A stretch of 64,000 bases of DNA. Source: Plectosphaerella cucumerina (Eukaryota > Ascomycota > Sordariomycetes > Glomerellales > Plectosphaerellaceae). The stretch lies in contig JAGPXD010000002.1 in assembly GCA_020746995.1 (NCBI GenBank), forward strand, positions 5,270,001-5,334,000, in the 5' to 3' direction. The position numbers and the translations under genes were made by a program. The notes beneath the pieces were generated by a model. That model was given only the letters and a program-made list of their open reading frames with translations, searched no databases and was not told the DNA's origin. This document shows, piece after piece, positions 8,761 through 19,521 of this stretch; within the stretch, counting starts at the first letter, position 1, and each line of letters begins with the position of its first letter.

Positions 8761-11726
8761 AGCTACGGTCACCATGTCGGATGAACCACTACTCACTACT
8801 GCTTCGGCAGGAGATGACGACCACGCCGGACGCGGAACGATAACGCATGCCACGACTTAATCACACATGAAGCTAGACCGGGCTTTTTCATACCCCTACA
8901 CGCACCATACATACCCATCATCATCGACCAAGCCCGGCCGAGCCACAACTGTATTTCATTATACTTGAACGATGTCACCCCTCCATCGTTCACATAGCTT
9001 AAGAAGACATATCCAAGGCACCTGCTGCACCGACATGTATCCGTGACGTGACTTTGGCTGTTGACTCGCTCAGCTTGCGCCGCTGCTCTTGCGTTATCAT
9101 CATCCCCTCGTCGGCCTGCCTCCCCGGGAATCTCGATACCTATCACCAGACCTGCCACGCGCCCGCAGATAGCATGTCGGCGAAGTTGCCGAAAGCATAC
9201 CATGATTTTCCCGTGTGCGATCTCCCCTCCTCCCCCAATCGCAAGCCCATCCCATGCGGGGTCTGCCCCTGCAGACGATGAGCGAACGATGGCCCAATAA
9301 CGTCGTACTGCAGAGCTGCTGAAATAGATTAAACTTGACGACAGGTCGTGTCAGACAGCCGATCCCTTTCGTCATCTACATGAATCGTCAGCCTCCTGCC
9401 CACCCTGTTGACCGGCCCGTGCTTCGAATGACATTCGGACTGTCTGTCACTGGAGATGGTCGTGTAGCATGTCATGTCGGTCACAGGGGGAGGGGGTGGT
9501 TGACGGCACGAGGTATCCGGATGCGCATCCCCGGCCGACGGAGTTGAGGATCTGTCGAGTAGAGTCGGACTGGCCAGTACGCGCGTTGCAAACCTGCCTG
9601 CCGTACCTTCCCTCCGCCATCCGGCTTCACTCCTCCGTCCGACTCAGGTAGGTTGCCTTGACGCTGACTCGGCGACACCCAGCCATCACCACGTTCGGGG
9701 TTAGACCGTGGAAGCGCTAGCGATGGCGCGCGCCGGGCCAGAAAAACGGCTCCAAGGGCGGCGGCGGAACGGTGCCCCGGGGACAAGGCCGGTACCTCGT
9801 AGAGGCGGCGCTGGGTCTCCGTTTCGACGGTTCGACGTGGCGCTCTGGCTTCTAGAAGGCCGTCGGGCGGCCGATGACACCTCGCCCCTCCCTGGTGAGC
9901 CCTATCGCCGACAGGGGAGGGATGGAAGTCATGAACGGGTGCAACGGTTTGCCAATCCCCGACGGCGGTGACATCTCGGGAAGCACGGCCATGCGACGTC
10001 AACTCTCTCTCGCCCCGAAGTCGGAAACCCGCCGCGACTCGTGAGGTTACAGTCTGATTTGCTTTGGGGATTACATTCCAGGATTAAATCGTCCGCAATC
10101 GAGTTTTGGTTACTCGCGCGATGCGACATCTCACATCTATCCCACCCACACCAAACCCCACGCACGCCAGAGAAGACGAACACAGTCAGTCCCCCCTCTC
10201 CCCTCTCTCCCCCATCAGGCAAGTGTGCAGCCCAGAGGAGGAGTGAGTGAGTGCTGGCCCCGCCTTTTTACCCAGATCACTCACCACGACACACACACAC
10301 CCTGACACCCTCTCCTTCATCTCGGCCATGCCAACCATCGGACTGTGACTAGCGAGACGCATGAGCGCAACAGATCATCATCGTTACCGACCCCCCTGCC
10401 CTGCCTGCAACCACACGCACGCAGGTCGTCAATCTCGAGTCCGTCGCTCTTTTGACACGGAATCCTCGGGCCACCCCTTTTCGTAGTTCGACGCCCCCGA
10501 GGTGTGCATGCCCGAAATTCTGCCCCTCTTGCTTGAGGGGGCTCTCTCTATCTTCTCGAATATCGAGAGCCTCGCTGCCCACGCTTGGGCCTTGCTTCAG
10601 AACCAACCCCGCACGCAGGGGCCTGACTTCACGGGAAGCTTCGTTATCATCGGATTCATCCAGCCAGTCTCTTCAGCCTGCTTCAGAGTCGGCATCTCCC
10701 GTATTCACCACGATGCCCGTCGGACATGGCCCGCGATGCTTTTCGATGCAGTAGCCTCCGCCCCGCAACCGAAAGTACCTCACCACCTCAAGTGAGTGGG
10801 GGGCTTCTCTACTTGCAGCACGCTGGCGCAAGCCGCTCACCCATCTGCACATGAGATCAACGATGCGGTCATTGGATCACCATGCCGGGCAGCGCGACTC
10901 GGAGTAGAGAGGAATCTTGTCAGTTGTTCGATAGAGACTTGAACTGTGCCGCACATGAACCATATCCCCTTCAGCCGAAAGACTCGGCCGGGACCATCTA
11001 GCTCCACAAACTCCAACAATTTCCGAGTTGTCATGACATCTCCACGTCGCAACTCATACAGAATCCGTCACCGCCACGGCGCCCGAATCCCGCGAAGCGG
11101 AGAAGGGGGGCCCGTCGCGAACCAATCCTCTCTTCGCCTGCCGGCCTTTTGGTCCTCCGAATCTAAGCCCAATGGCCTTTTGCTTTTGATGTCCAACCCC
11201 TTGATCCTCCTCGTCCTGATCTTGCTCAAATAAGAACAGACAAACAAAACTCAAACAAACAGAAAGCAGTACCACTGTTTTGAACGCCCCTACCCTGACA
11301 AAAATTTGTGTCGTCTATGCTGCGCTGTCGTTGCCTTGCCTCTGACGCCAGAAGCAACATGAATTCTAAAGACGGAATCGCGTAAAAGAGGGGGCCTCTC
11401 GGTCGTGTGTGACCCCCGATCATCGAAAGGTGCCAGCCGTCTAACGGGGGGTATAAGCGGGCCAACAAGAGAAGCTGAAGAAAGACTCCCGCAACAACCC
11501 CAGTGGCCCCGATGGGCCAATGATGAAAACCAAGAACGCCGCGCAATGCAGGAGACGACGACCTTCCTTCTCCCCGTTCAAGGCGCGGGAAGACAGTGAG
11601 AGAGCCATCGGCTGTGCCCCTGACCAGCGCCTGCCTGTCGATCGGCGGGCGGGGACCTAGCGCACGATCGACAAGCACGGAATAGCGGCGGAGATAGGGA
11701 GCGAGTCAGAAATGAGCCACGCTCGG
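8761..11726. other. Gene-poor intergenic region (3 kb)
   Basis: Between the 3-prime end of the Kelch-BTB gene and the 3-prime end of the Sfp1-like gene (convergent). It contains short CA-rich tracts (near 10293) and many overlapping short ORFs without recognisable domains or coherent splice structure. I see no supportable gene. Confidence 0.5.
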
Positions 11727-14335
11727 CTACATCATCTGCTGGTCCTCGCCAACACCGGGGGGGTTGGCCGCCGTCTCCATGAGGCCTGGCAGGCCGCCGG
11801 GAAGGCCAAGGCCTTGTGCTATGAGCTTGAAGTCGGGGTTGCAAGGCGCCGAGTGTCCCTTGTGCTGTAATCGAGAGCATTAGTATGCTTGTTGTCGTCG
11901 TTGGTCTGCGCCATGGATGAGGGCATGCGACTTACGTATTTCAGACCGTTGAGGTTCTTGTATCTCTTGCCGCAAATGTCGCAGCAGAAGGGCTTCTCCT
12001 TCTCCATGCCCAGCGTTCCGGGGTATGGCGCATCTGTCTCGGGATTAACGATGGAGAATGTGCCGTCGTCGTTGGCGTGCAGCTGCTGCGTCTGGTGGCC
12101 GTGCTGCTTGTGGTACCTCGAGTCGTGCGTTAGCGGTCGGTGGCGTCGGCGGGGTTGCAGCCGGATCATGACTTACTTCAGTCCGTTCTGGTTCTTGTAG
12201 GCCTTCTCGCATCCAATGACGGGACACTTGAACGGCTTCTGCTCCTCGTTGTGCATCAACGCCGTGAACTTCTGGATCAGAGCGGCGTTTTGTGCGCTGT
12301 GGGGCTGCGTCGGGTCGAAGCCCAGCGTGACCAGCTGGGACTGCAGGGCCCTCTGCTGTTGCGAGAGGGCGTTGCCGGGGCTGAACAGGTGCTTGCCCGG
12401 ATCGTTGATACAGAACTCGGGGTTTGCGCTGTTGACGTTTCCGACCGCGTTGCCGTTACCAAAGTTCATGTCGCCAAAGTTGGCCGCGCTGAAATCCATG
12501 TTGCCACCCATCGGCATGCCCGGCAGATCGTCGTCCATGCCGTCCATACCCTCCATGCCGTTCATGCCGTTCATGCCACCGGTGCCCATGAAGTTCGAAT
12601 TCGGGCGCGACTGAGACGGGCTCTGGTGATTCGCAAGGGTCGGGGTGTTGACGGCCGAGGCCGAAGTGTTGTGCTGGAGGCCAAAGTTGGTGGCGGCGGG
12701 TGTGGTAGGCTGGGAGGTTCGGAGGCCCTGGGTGAGGCCAGAGGCATCGACGTGCAGCTGCGGGCGCTGCTGCTGGCCGAACATCTGGCGGGTCTGGTGC
12801 ATGGTCCTTTGGCTGTCATCGTCAATCTCCATGTGGCCAACGGCATCGTCCATCTCCATGTCGCCCACGGCGTCCATCTCATCCATGTGCGAGGACATGT
12901 GGGACGACTGGCCCAGGCCGGAGAGTCCGGTCTGCACGCCCATCTGCACGCCCATGCTCGCCATGCCCGCAGAGGCCATGCGGGGGCTCGCTCTTGTCTG
13001 GGAAAGCTTCGAGTTGATGTTGTTGAGGCCGGAAGGAGAGCTGATGGAAGGGCGGCCACGAGAGCCGCCGGGAGGCGAGAGAGGGGCGAACTGCGAAGAG
13101 AAGGGACCGCTCCTGGTCGTTGTCGGGCTGGCCTGGGTGTGTGCCTCTTCGTAGTGCTGCAGAAGCTCGTGTAGGTTAGACAGCGTCAGGCCGCAGCACG
13201 TAAAGTCCTTCATGAAGTTGGCCTCAAACTTGGGCATGTAAGAAGACGAGTGCAGCGATGGAGACTGTCCGTGAGTAAAGGGTGAGGTGCCGGCCATGAT
13301 CATGCTGCGCGCGAGCGATATGTCAGCAAAAGCCGTTGGAAAATGATCTCGGAGGCGACACCAACGGCCGCCATCGCATGCCACGGAGCGGCAGCGACGA
13401 CAGCGGGGTTTGCGCTGATGGGTCGAGGAGAGAGGGGACGATGAGTTGGAAGATGATGGAGAAACTGACTCGTCTCTAATAAATGACCCAAGCGACATCC
13501 CGCCCCAGCTCTGGCCGCCGACGAGGGAACCAGCCAGAGATTCCCGTCGCTGGCGGCTCATCTGGTCGCGGTTCGCGTTGTTCATGGAGATGGGTTTCGG
13601 GCCGGCGCTGACGAAGGAGTCCTGGCGGCTGCGACCCATGGCCGCCTCCATGGAGGGCCCGGTGGTCATTTCGAGGTTGATGAGTTGATCGGCGAATTCG
13701 CTCAGGTGTTCCTCGGGGATTCCAAGGGGATTCGAGAAGGCGTTGTCGAGGCCCGACTTTTGGATGAATGCGGGGGAGTGGTCGAGCGACGATCTGGGCG
13801 ACGCGATGGTGATGGGCCTCGTGACGGAAGAGAAGGCGGCAGAATTGTCGCAAATGTCAGTGGGCGTCGCGGGCTGAGGGGAGTTTGGAGTTTGGGAGAC
13901 GGAGTGGGATGAGGCTGGCGGCGACGGTGAGGATGTGAAGGTGGTGTCGCAAGGTGACGAGGAAGAGTCGCTCGCTGTAAAGGTGCCGGGAGAGTTATTG
14001 GAGGAGCCCCGGTGCAAGTTGGTGGGCTGGGTGCCTTGAGAGTGGGCGAAGGCGTGTGCTTTTGCTTGTGCGAGCGACGGGGAAGAAGCGGCGGCGGCGG
14101 CAGCAGCGGACCGGCTGGATGGTTCTGTAGGGTCCTCGGTACTCGCTGTAGGAGACGGGGCGAACCAGCGAAAGGCGCTCCTCATGTCAGCTGCGGACTG
14201 CTGCAGGGCAGTTGTTCGAGTCGGGGCGGGTTCAGGGGACAGCCGGTTCGGCTTGGAGGGGGGGCGGCCGGAGGGGGAAGGGGGTGTGTCGGTCCTGGTA
14301 GCGTGGCGCGTGGGGAGGGGGGGTGATTCCAGCAA
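11727..14335 (-). CDS. SFP1: Sfp1-like C2H2 zinc-finger transcription regulator
   Basis: Exons read on the minus strand: 14335-13470, 13304-12178+1 (ending 12177), 12116-11936, 11864-11727; about 770 aa. The C-terminal pair of fingers is CPVIGCEKAYKNQNGLKYHK and CDICGKRYKNLNGLKYHKGH, separated by about 45 residues, as in yeast Sfp1, the regulator of ribosomal-protein and ribosome-biogenesis genes. An atypical CC...H...H finger (FTCCGLTLSNLHELLQHYEEAH region) lies upstream. Both C-terminal fingers are interrupted by an intron at the NGLKY position. Another intron, 13305-13469, is 165 nt, keeps frame and has a TGCTGACA branch site; if it were retained the protein would be 825 aa. N-terminal residues are Ser/Pro-rich. 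The start (MLESPPLPTRH) is the most upstream Met and is uncertain. Confidence 0.87.
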
Positions 14336-14465
14336 AGTGAATTTGTGGGAATTAACCGGGCGGGCGGCGACACTTTGGGTCCAGTGTCCCTCGAGGGAAA
14401 CAGCTCTTTCGGCGATAAAGGTTACCCGTACTGCGTGGTCCCCTGGGAATTTCGAACCAAAAAGT

Positions 14466-14489
14466 GGTCGAGGTCGAGGTCGAGGTCGA
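14466..14489. repeat. GGTCGA hexamer microsatellite
   Basis: Four perfect tandem copies of the hexamer GGTCGA just upstream of the SFP1 start codon. It is probably in the promoter or 5-prime leader. Confidence 0.85.
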
Positions 14490-17400
14490 GCTGGGCGGTG
14501 ACGCGGCGGTAAGGCTCGCTTTGAAATCTGGTGGTTTCAATGTCCGAACTGCTGCTCCAGATGGGAAGAACAGAACAGGACAGGCCAGGAGAAAGAAGAA
14601 TGGAAGGGGATGAAGGTGAAGGTGGTTCTGTCGGGCGCAGGGGGGGGAAGGGGATCCCGAGGTTCAAGTAGCCGTCAGACGTCAGTCTTGTGGTGGACAC
14701 GGTTCGCCGAAGCCTAATAATGGAGGCGAACTTCTGATGTGCCGGCGGGCGGATGGGGTGTGTGTCGGCCTGTCGGTGCTTGCGGTCTGGTGTACCTACA
14801 AGGCTGGACCCTGAGGTAGTATGACCCGAGGCGCACGGGTGAAGTCGGTGACCTCTCCGACACGACGGTCTCAGCAGAGGTCGCTCGGAGCGGGTGGTAG
14901 GTGATGCACGGCGGGGCCTGGTGTGCGAATGCCGACTGAGAAAGTCGGAGGGTGGAGGTCGAAGTCGATGTTGATGTCGTCTGCTGTGGGGGATGCGACG
15001 GACTTGTCGGTGGTGTCCTGCGGTCGCTCGACTTGCTTTCGAGTCCACGACTGGAGGAAGAAGAAATGGGATCACGGATGTATGGAAAGAGGTGGAAGTG
15101 ATCAATGTAAGGTAGGTAGTCAAGTATGGCTCTCGATCGACCGAAGTTGATTTCAACTCGACGGCTTCTTTGCTTGAGGTTGAAGTTGGTGGGCGGTGTG
15201 CTTCAACTTCCTCAACAGGAATAATGCTGATTCTCCCGAGTAAAGATGCTTCGACACGACGACTGAACGCTCGATGAGCTATGCAGGCCGGCAAATATGA
15301 TGTCTCGGAGAGAGAGGAAGAGGAAAGGAGAAGTTTACGGGAATGATGATGGGATGGGGGTGAAGTGCACGGAGTGCTTGGGGATCGGTGGTGGTATTAA
15401 AGCACGGGTTATCCGAGCAGCCTGGCTGGCAGGAAGAAGGCGGCCGGCAGGTCGGATCCTGAAGGTGGGCGGAGGAGGGGGGGGACGGGGAGAACTCGAA
15501 GTACCTTCCCCTACTCCAGAGCCCAGCCAACCGCCACTTCAGCATACAATGACTGACCTCCCCCTCGTCTTCATTTGAGGCGTCCATCTACCTCCTCAAC
15601 CTCCCATCTTGAGACCGAGTCAAGTCCAACTTGGACAACGGCTTCCTGGGTGGGCGTGCGCCAGGTTCCATGTTTGCGCCCACCCGCTCCAGTGCGTGTC
15701 TCCGCTTCTGCCCCCATCGAGTCCCCCTCGACCCAGGAAGTACCGACCGAACCGCCTGGCAACTGAGGACGAGTACAGTATTTGTTTTGGCCTCACCTCC
15801 GTATGTATGCCACCCTCCTCGACTCCCTCCGCGGTTAGGTATGCCTTGCGGCGTTCAAGTTGGCATGTCACGCCCCTGAAGCTACCTCCACGGCGGACGA
15901 CAAGCGGCGTTTGCACTCTGCCGGTATCAGTGGCAGCTGCTGTCCAGTTGTGTCCGACCCGGGGGAAGGAAGGAGCGACCGAGTCGTGCTGTCGTACTGA
16001 ACTGCTGGGGAGCTCCTTCCCCCTTGCTGAGGTTGGTAGGTTGTCTGAAGATCAGGACACCTGCCGTCATTGGCATCGTCACTGTGTGGCCAGGAAATTG
16101 GAAGGCAGGACCGACCGGCTGGGCGCCCCTACCCCACGCCCAAGGCCTGTCCATCTATCAACTTTCATATCCCATCTCTTCCGTCTACAGATTAGCGCCC
16201 CGGCCGGGGCGCCGTGACCTTGCCCGCCTGACCTGCTCCGTGTCGGTCGGGACATGCTTCTCCAGCTTCTCCTGTTTCTTTTTCCCTTCTCAGTCTCACG
16301 GACTGCTTGCTTCTGCTGCACCCCGGCCGGCTGGCGCTCTGCCAACCGCCTCGCCTCGCCTCAGCCCTCCAAATATCGCCACCTAAAACCACGACCGCCA
16401 TTGGACTCATTGCCCCTGAAGCAGCTCAAGGTACTCGCTCGCAGGTGGCAGCCCATCGACAAGTATGAGAAACAGCGTGCTCACGACTGGCTGTCGTCGG
16501 GTGGCACCGCGGCCGCCTCCTCCCGCGGGCGCATGGACGGCTACCCGCAGTTCTGGCTGGGCGCAAACGGCCCTTGGATCTCCCGCCTCTCTCTCTTGCC
16601 CTTGAGTCCCCTCCGGGACGGCCCCTCTCAGGCGCGGCTGGACCCAGCCTCTCAAATCTCCAACGTACCCATCCCGAGATCATAGCCGCTCCACGAAGCC
16701 CACGATCGCCGACACTCTACAACATATGCGCGACAGGCAAACAGGGTCTTCTGCGAGTGCTTCGCTCTGCTTGTTTTGACCCAACTTCTTGACGGGGCGA
16801 GGGTGGGGTTGGTGACAGACCCCTGCCGTCGCATTTCTACCATCGTGGAGACGACACGGCCGCCGACGCCAAGGGGCCCCGTCGGCGGCACGAATCACAC
16901 CAATCACACTACACCGTTTAGAGGACGGGTCCTTCGACACAGGCGGCACATGGCGCCGCAGATGGCAGATGGGTGCGCAACTGGAAAGCAAGATGCTGCA
17001 TGCATTGCTTGTACTGTACGGCAAACGAGTGCTCCCCAGCAGAGGCAGGCAATGCGGGCATGTAATATCGCGCATGCACACGCCCCGGAGCAGGTCCTGC
17101 ACTTAAGCAAAGGCACGCTGCCGCCGTGCCCAAGTCCCATCCACCCTTTTGCACATTCCCTACATGGGCGCATCTCTCAGATGGGGATTTCAAGTTGTCT
17201 ATGGATGCAGCATGGCCGGGGGAGGCGCCTGGGGGGCGCTGCGTGGTCGTGTGCCCTCGAACCGACAGACACAGAACTTGAACGTGGACATTCTCCCCCA
17301 GGCTTCTCGACCTTAGGCACCTGCTGTCCTACTAACACCTTGCAGGGCATGCCCAACTTTCCAGACCTCGAGCACACCTGGTCCTGGCCATCATCTCTGT

Positions 17401-17507
17401 TGTCTGCTCAGTGGGACCAAAATCTCCACGGGTACCGAACGGAGGAAATACTCGCATCGGGACACCACCGTTGTTCCGGTCTTAATGGTCCACCGTACAC
17501 ACATCCT

Positions 17508-17515
17508 TGACTCAT
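17508..17515. promoter_or_regulatory. Gcn4/CPC1-type site upstream of LYS1
   Basis: TGACTCAT, the core bound by Gcn4 and its filamentous orthologue CPC1/CpcA, about 690 bp upstream of the LYS1 start codon. Cross-pathway control of lysine genes is established in fungi; function of this copy is inferred. Confidence 0.45.
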
Positions 17516-17705
17516 GCTGGCATTGCTAGCGTCATGCTTGCCACACCAACCTCAGGCGGTTTGTTTGTTTGCGGCAGAGGGGGGGGACAACGCCGAAGAT
17601 CAACTTTCTCCCGTGGATTGGCCGTCGCAAGAGAACAGGAGCTGCAAGGCGCGAGGCTATTCGCTGGCTGTCTCCCGAGGAGATACTGTGTGTGTGTAGA
17701 GAAGT

Positions 17706-17714
17706 ATGAGTCAT
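17706..17714. promoter_or_regulatory. Palindromic Gcn4/CPC1-type site upstream of LYS1
   Basis: ATGAGTCAT, the full palindromic Gcn4/CPC1 consensus, about 490 bp upstream of the LYS1 start codon and 198 bp from the other site. It fits cross-pathway induction of lysine biosynthesis under amino-acid starvation. Confidence 0.55.
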
Positions 17715-18206
17715 GGGCAGTTGAAGCAACGAGGACTCATCATCGACCTGTCCGGCTGACGAGACTCGCCGTGTTGCCTGCTCGAGCGATTGGGTAACTT
17801 TTTTTGGCCTGTCCAGACCGCCCTCGACACTCGGACGCACATCTGCGAGGGTTGCAGGGTGGGTGCAGGAGAATGTGGTGGGCCATCTCCAACATTGAAG
17901 CGAGGGAGCTGCAGTGTCCACGTCGTGCGTCCTGGTGCTCCCACACCCAACGTCAGATGTGGTGGGGACTCCCGGTCGGCAGAAACGACCGTCACCGCCC
18001 AAGGACCCCTCTGTGACTGACGTGTGACTGTGCGGGATGCTGCTGCCCGCCAATTGAGCCCCGCGCCGGCCATCGGTGAGCTATGCAGCTGCTTCTTCCC
18101 AAGCACATCAGACCAACCGCCATTTTTTTCGAGATCGCATCTCGACGTCCCACGAACTGCCCGAATCTTTCGCTTTCGCAATTCAACAGTCCCAGATTAG
18201 CCGATC

Positions 18207-19521
18207 ATGTCCGGCACGACAATTCATCTCCGGTCCGAGACCAAGCCTCTCGAGCACCGTTCCGCCCTGTCGCCCGCGACAGCCAAGGCGCTGGTCGACG
18301 CCGGCTACACCCTGAACGTTGAGCGCAGCCCGGTGCGCATCTTCGACGATGCCGAATTCGAGAAGGTCGGTGCGACGCTCGTCGACGAGGGAAGCTGGGT
18401 CAATGCCCCCGAGGACCATATCATCCTCGGCCTCAAGGAGCTCCTCGAGGAGGAGTGTGAGTCACCACCGCCACCTCCCTTGAACCCGTGACAAGCAGCT
18501 GACGATGTTTCAACAGTCCCCCTCAAGCACGTCCACGTTACTTTCCACCACTGCTTCAAGAACCAGGGCGGCTGGGAGGACATTCTCTCCCGCTACGCTC
18601 GTGGCGGCGGCACGCTCCTCGACCTCGAGTTCCTCGAGAAGGAGGTCGCCCCCGGCCGCTTCGTCCGCGTTGCTGCCTTCGGCTGGAGCGCCGGCTTCTC
18701 CGGCGCGGCCCTCGCCCTGCAGAACTGGGCGTGGCAGCTGAACAACCCCGGCAAGCTCCTGCCGGCCGTCGAGAGCTACCCCAACGAGTCCGACCTCCTG
18801 ACCGCCGTCAAGAAGAGCATCGCCGAGGGCCAGGCCAAGGCCGGCAAGCTGCCGCGCGTGCTCATCATTGGCGCCCTTGGCCGCTGCGGCTCCGGCGCCG
18901 TCGAGATGTGCCGCCGCGCCGGTATCCCTGAGGAGAACATTACCAAGTGGGATATCCAGGAGACCAGCCAGAAGCCGGGACCCTACCAGGAGATTGTCGA
19001 GAGTGACATCTTCATCAACTGCATCTACCTGAACAAGGTGCGTAGACTTTTGGAACCGATTGTGATAAGTCGAAAGGCTCACAGATGTGCCAACAGAAAA
19101 TCCCCCCCTTCATCGACCTCGAGTCCCTCAAGTCGCCTAGTAGGCAGCTCTCCGTGGTTGTAAGTAGCACATCCCGGCGGATTGATCGTGTGGACCTTGT
19201 ACTGACCCACCCCAGTGCGATGTCTCCGCCGACACGACGAACCCCAACAACCCCGTCCCCATCTACACCGTTGCCACCACCTTTGACAAGCCCACGGTTC
19301 CCGTCGAGGGCCTGGACGAGAAGCTTCCCCTCAGCGTCATCAGCATCGACCACCTGCCGTCGCTGCTGCCCCGCGAGGCCAGCGAGACGTACGGCAACGA
19401 CCTGGTGCCTCATCTCCTCAACCTCAAGGACTGGCGCAACGACCCTGTCTGGTCGCGTGCCGAGAAGCTGTTCCAGGAGAAGGTCGCCACCCTGCCGGAG
19501 CAGTACCAGAAGAAGGCTTAG
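18207..19521 (+). CDS. LYS1: Saccharopine dehydrogenase (NAD+, L-lysine-forming)
   Basis: Exons 18207-18456, 18517-19037, 19097-19159, 19216-19521 give 379 aa, close to yeast Lys1 (373). The enzyme splits saccharopine to L-lysine and 2-oxoglutarate with NAD+, the last step of the alpha-aminoadipate pathway found in fungi. The family's catalytic pair is present: Lys77 (ILGLKELL) and His95 (TFHHCFK). The NAD-binding Rossmann motif is IIGALGRCGSGA (about 205-216). The C-terminal part holds the conserved IDHLPSLLPREAS segment. All three introns are GT-AG with GCTGAC-like branch sites, and splicing restores EEFPLKHVH, YLNKKIPPFID and SVVCDVSAD. The protein has no mitochondrial presequence and ends in KKA rather than a clear peroxisomal tripeptide. 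Two CPC1-type sites lie upstream. Confidence 0.97.

Larger units (their letters stand above)
14336..18206. other. Long divergent intergenic region SFP1 / LYS1
   Basis: 3.9 kb between divergent genes. It has a GGTCGA hexamer repeat (14466-14489) near the SFP1 start, pyrimidine-rich tracts, a GT run near 17690 and two Gcn4/CPC1-type sites close to LYS1. Short ORFs here lack domains and consistent codon usage. Long leaders or regulatory DNA seem likelier than missed protein genes. Confidence 0.5.

Noticed and set aside
10280..10310. CA-dinucleotide run
   Set aside because: Too short and common in fungal intergenic DNA to be worth listing as a repeat locus.
14422..15294. 290-codon minus-strand ORF upstream of SFP1
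   Set aside because: It contains the GGTCGA microsatellite as an Asp-Leu run and lacks any conserved motif; probably SFP1 leader.
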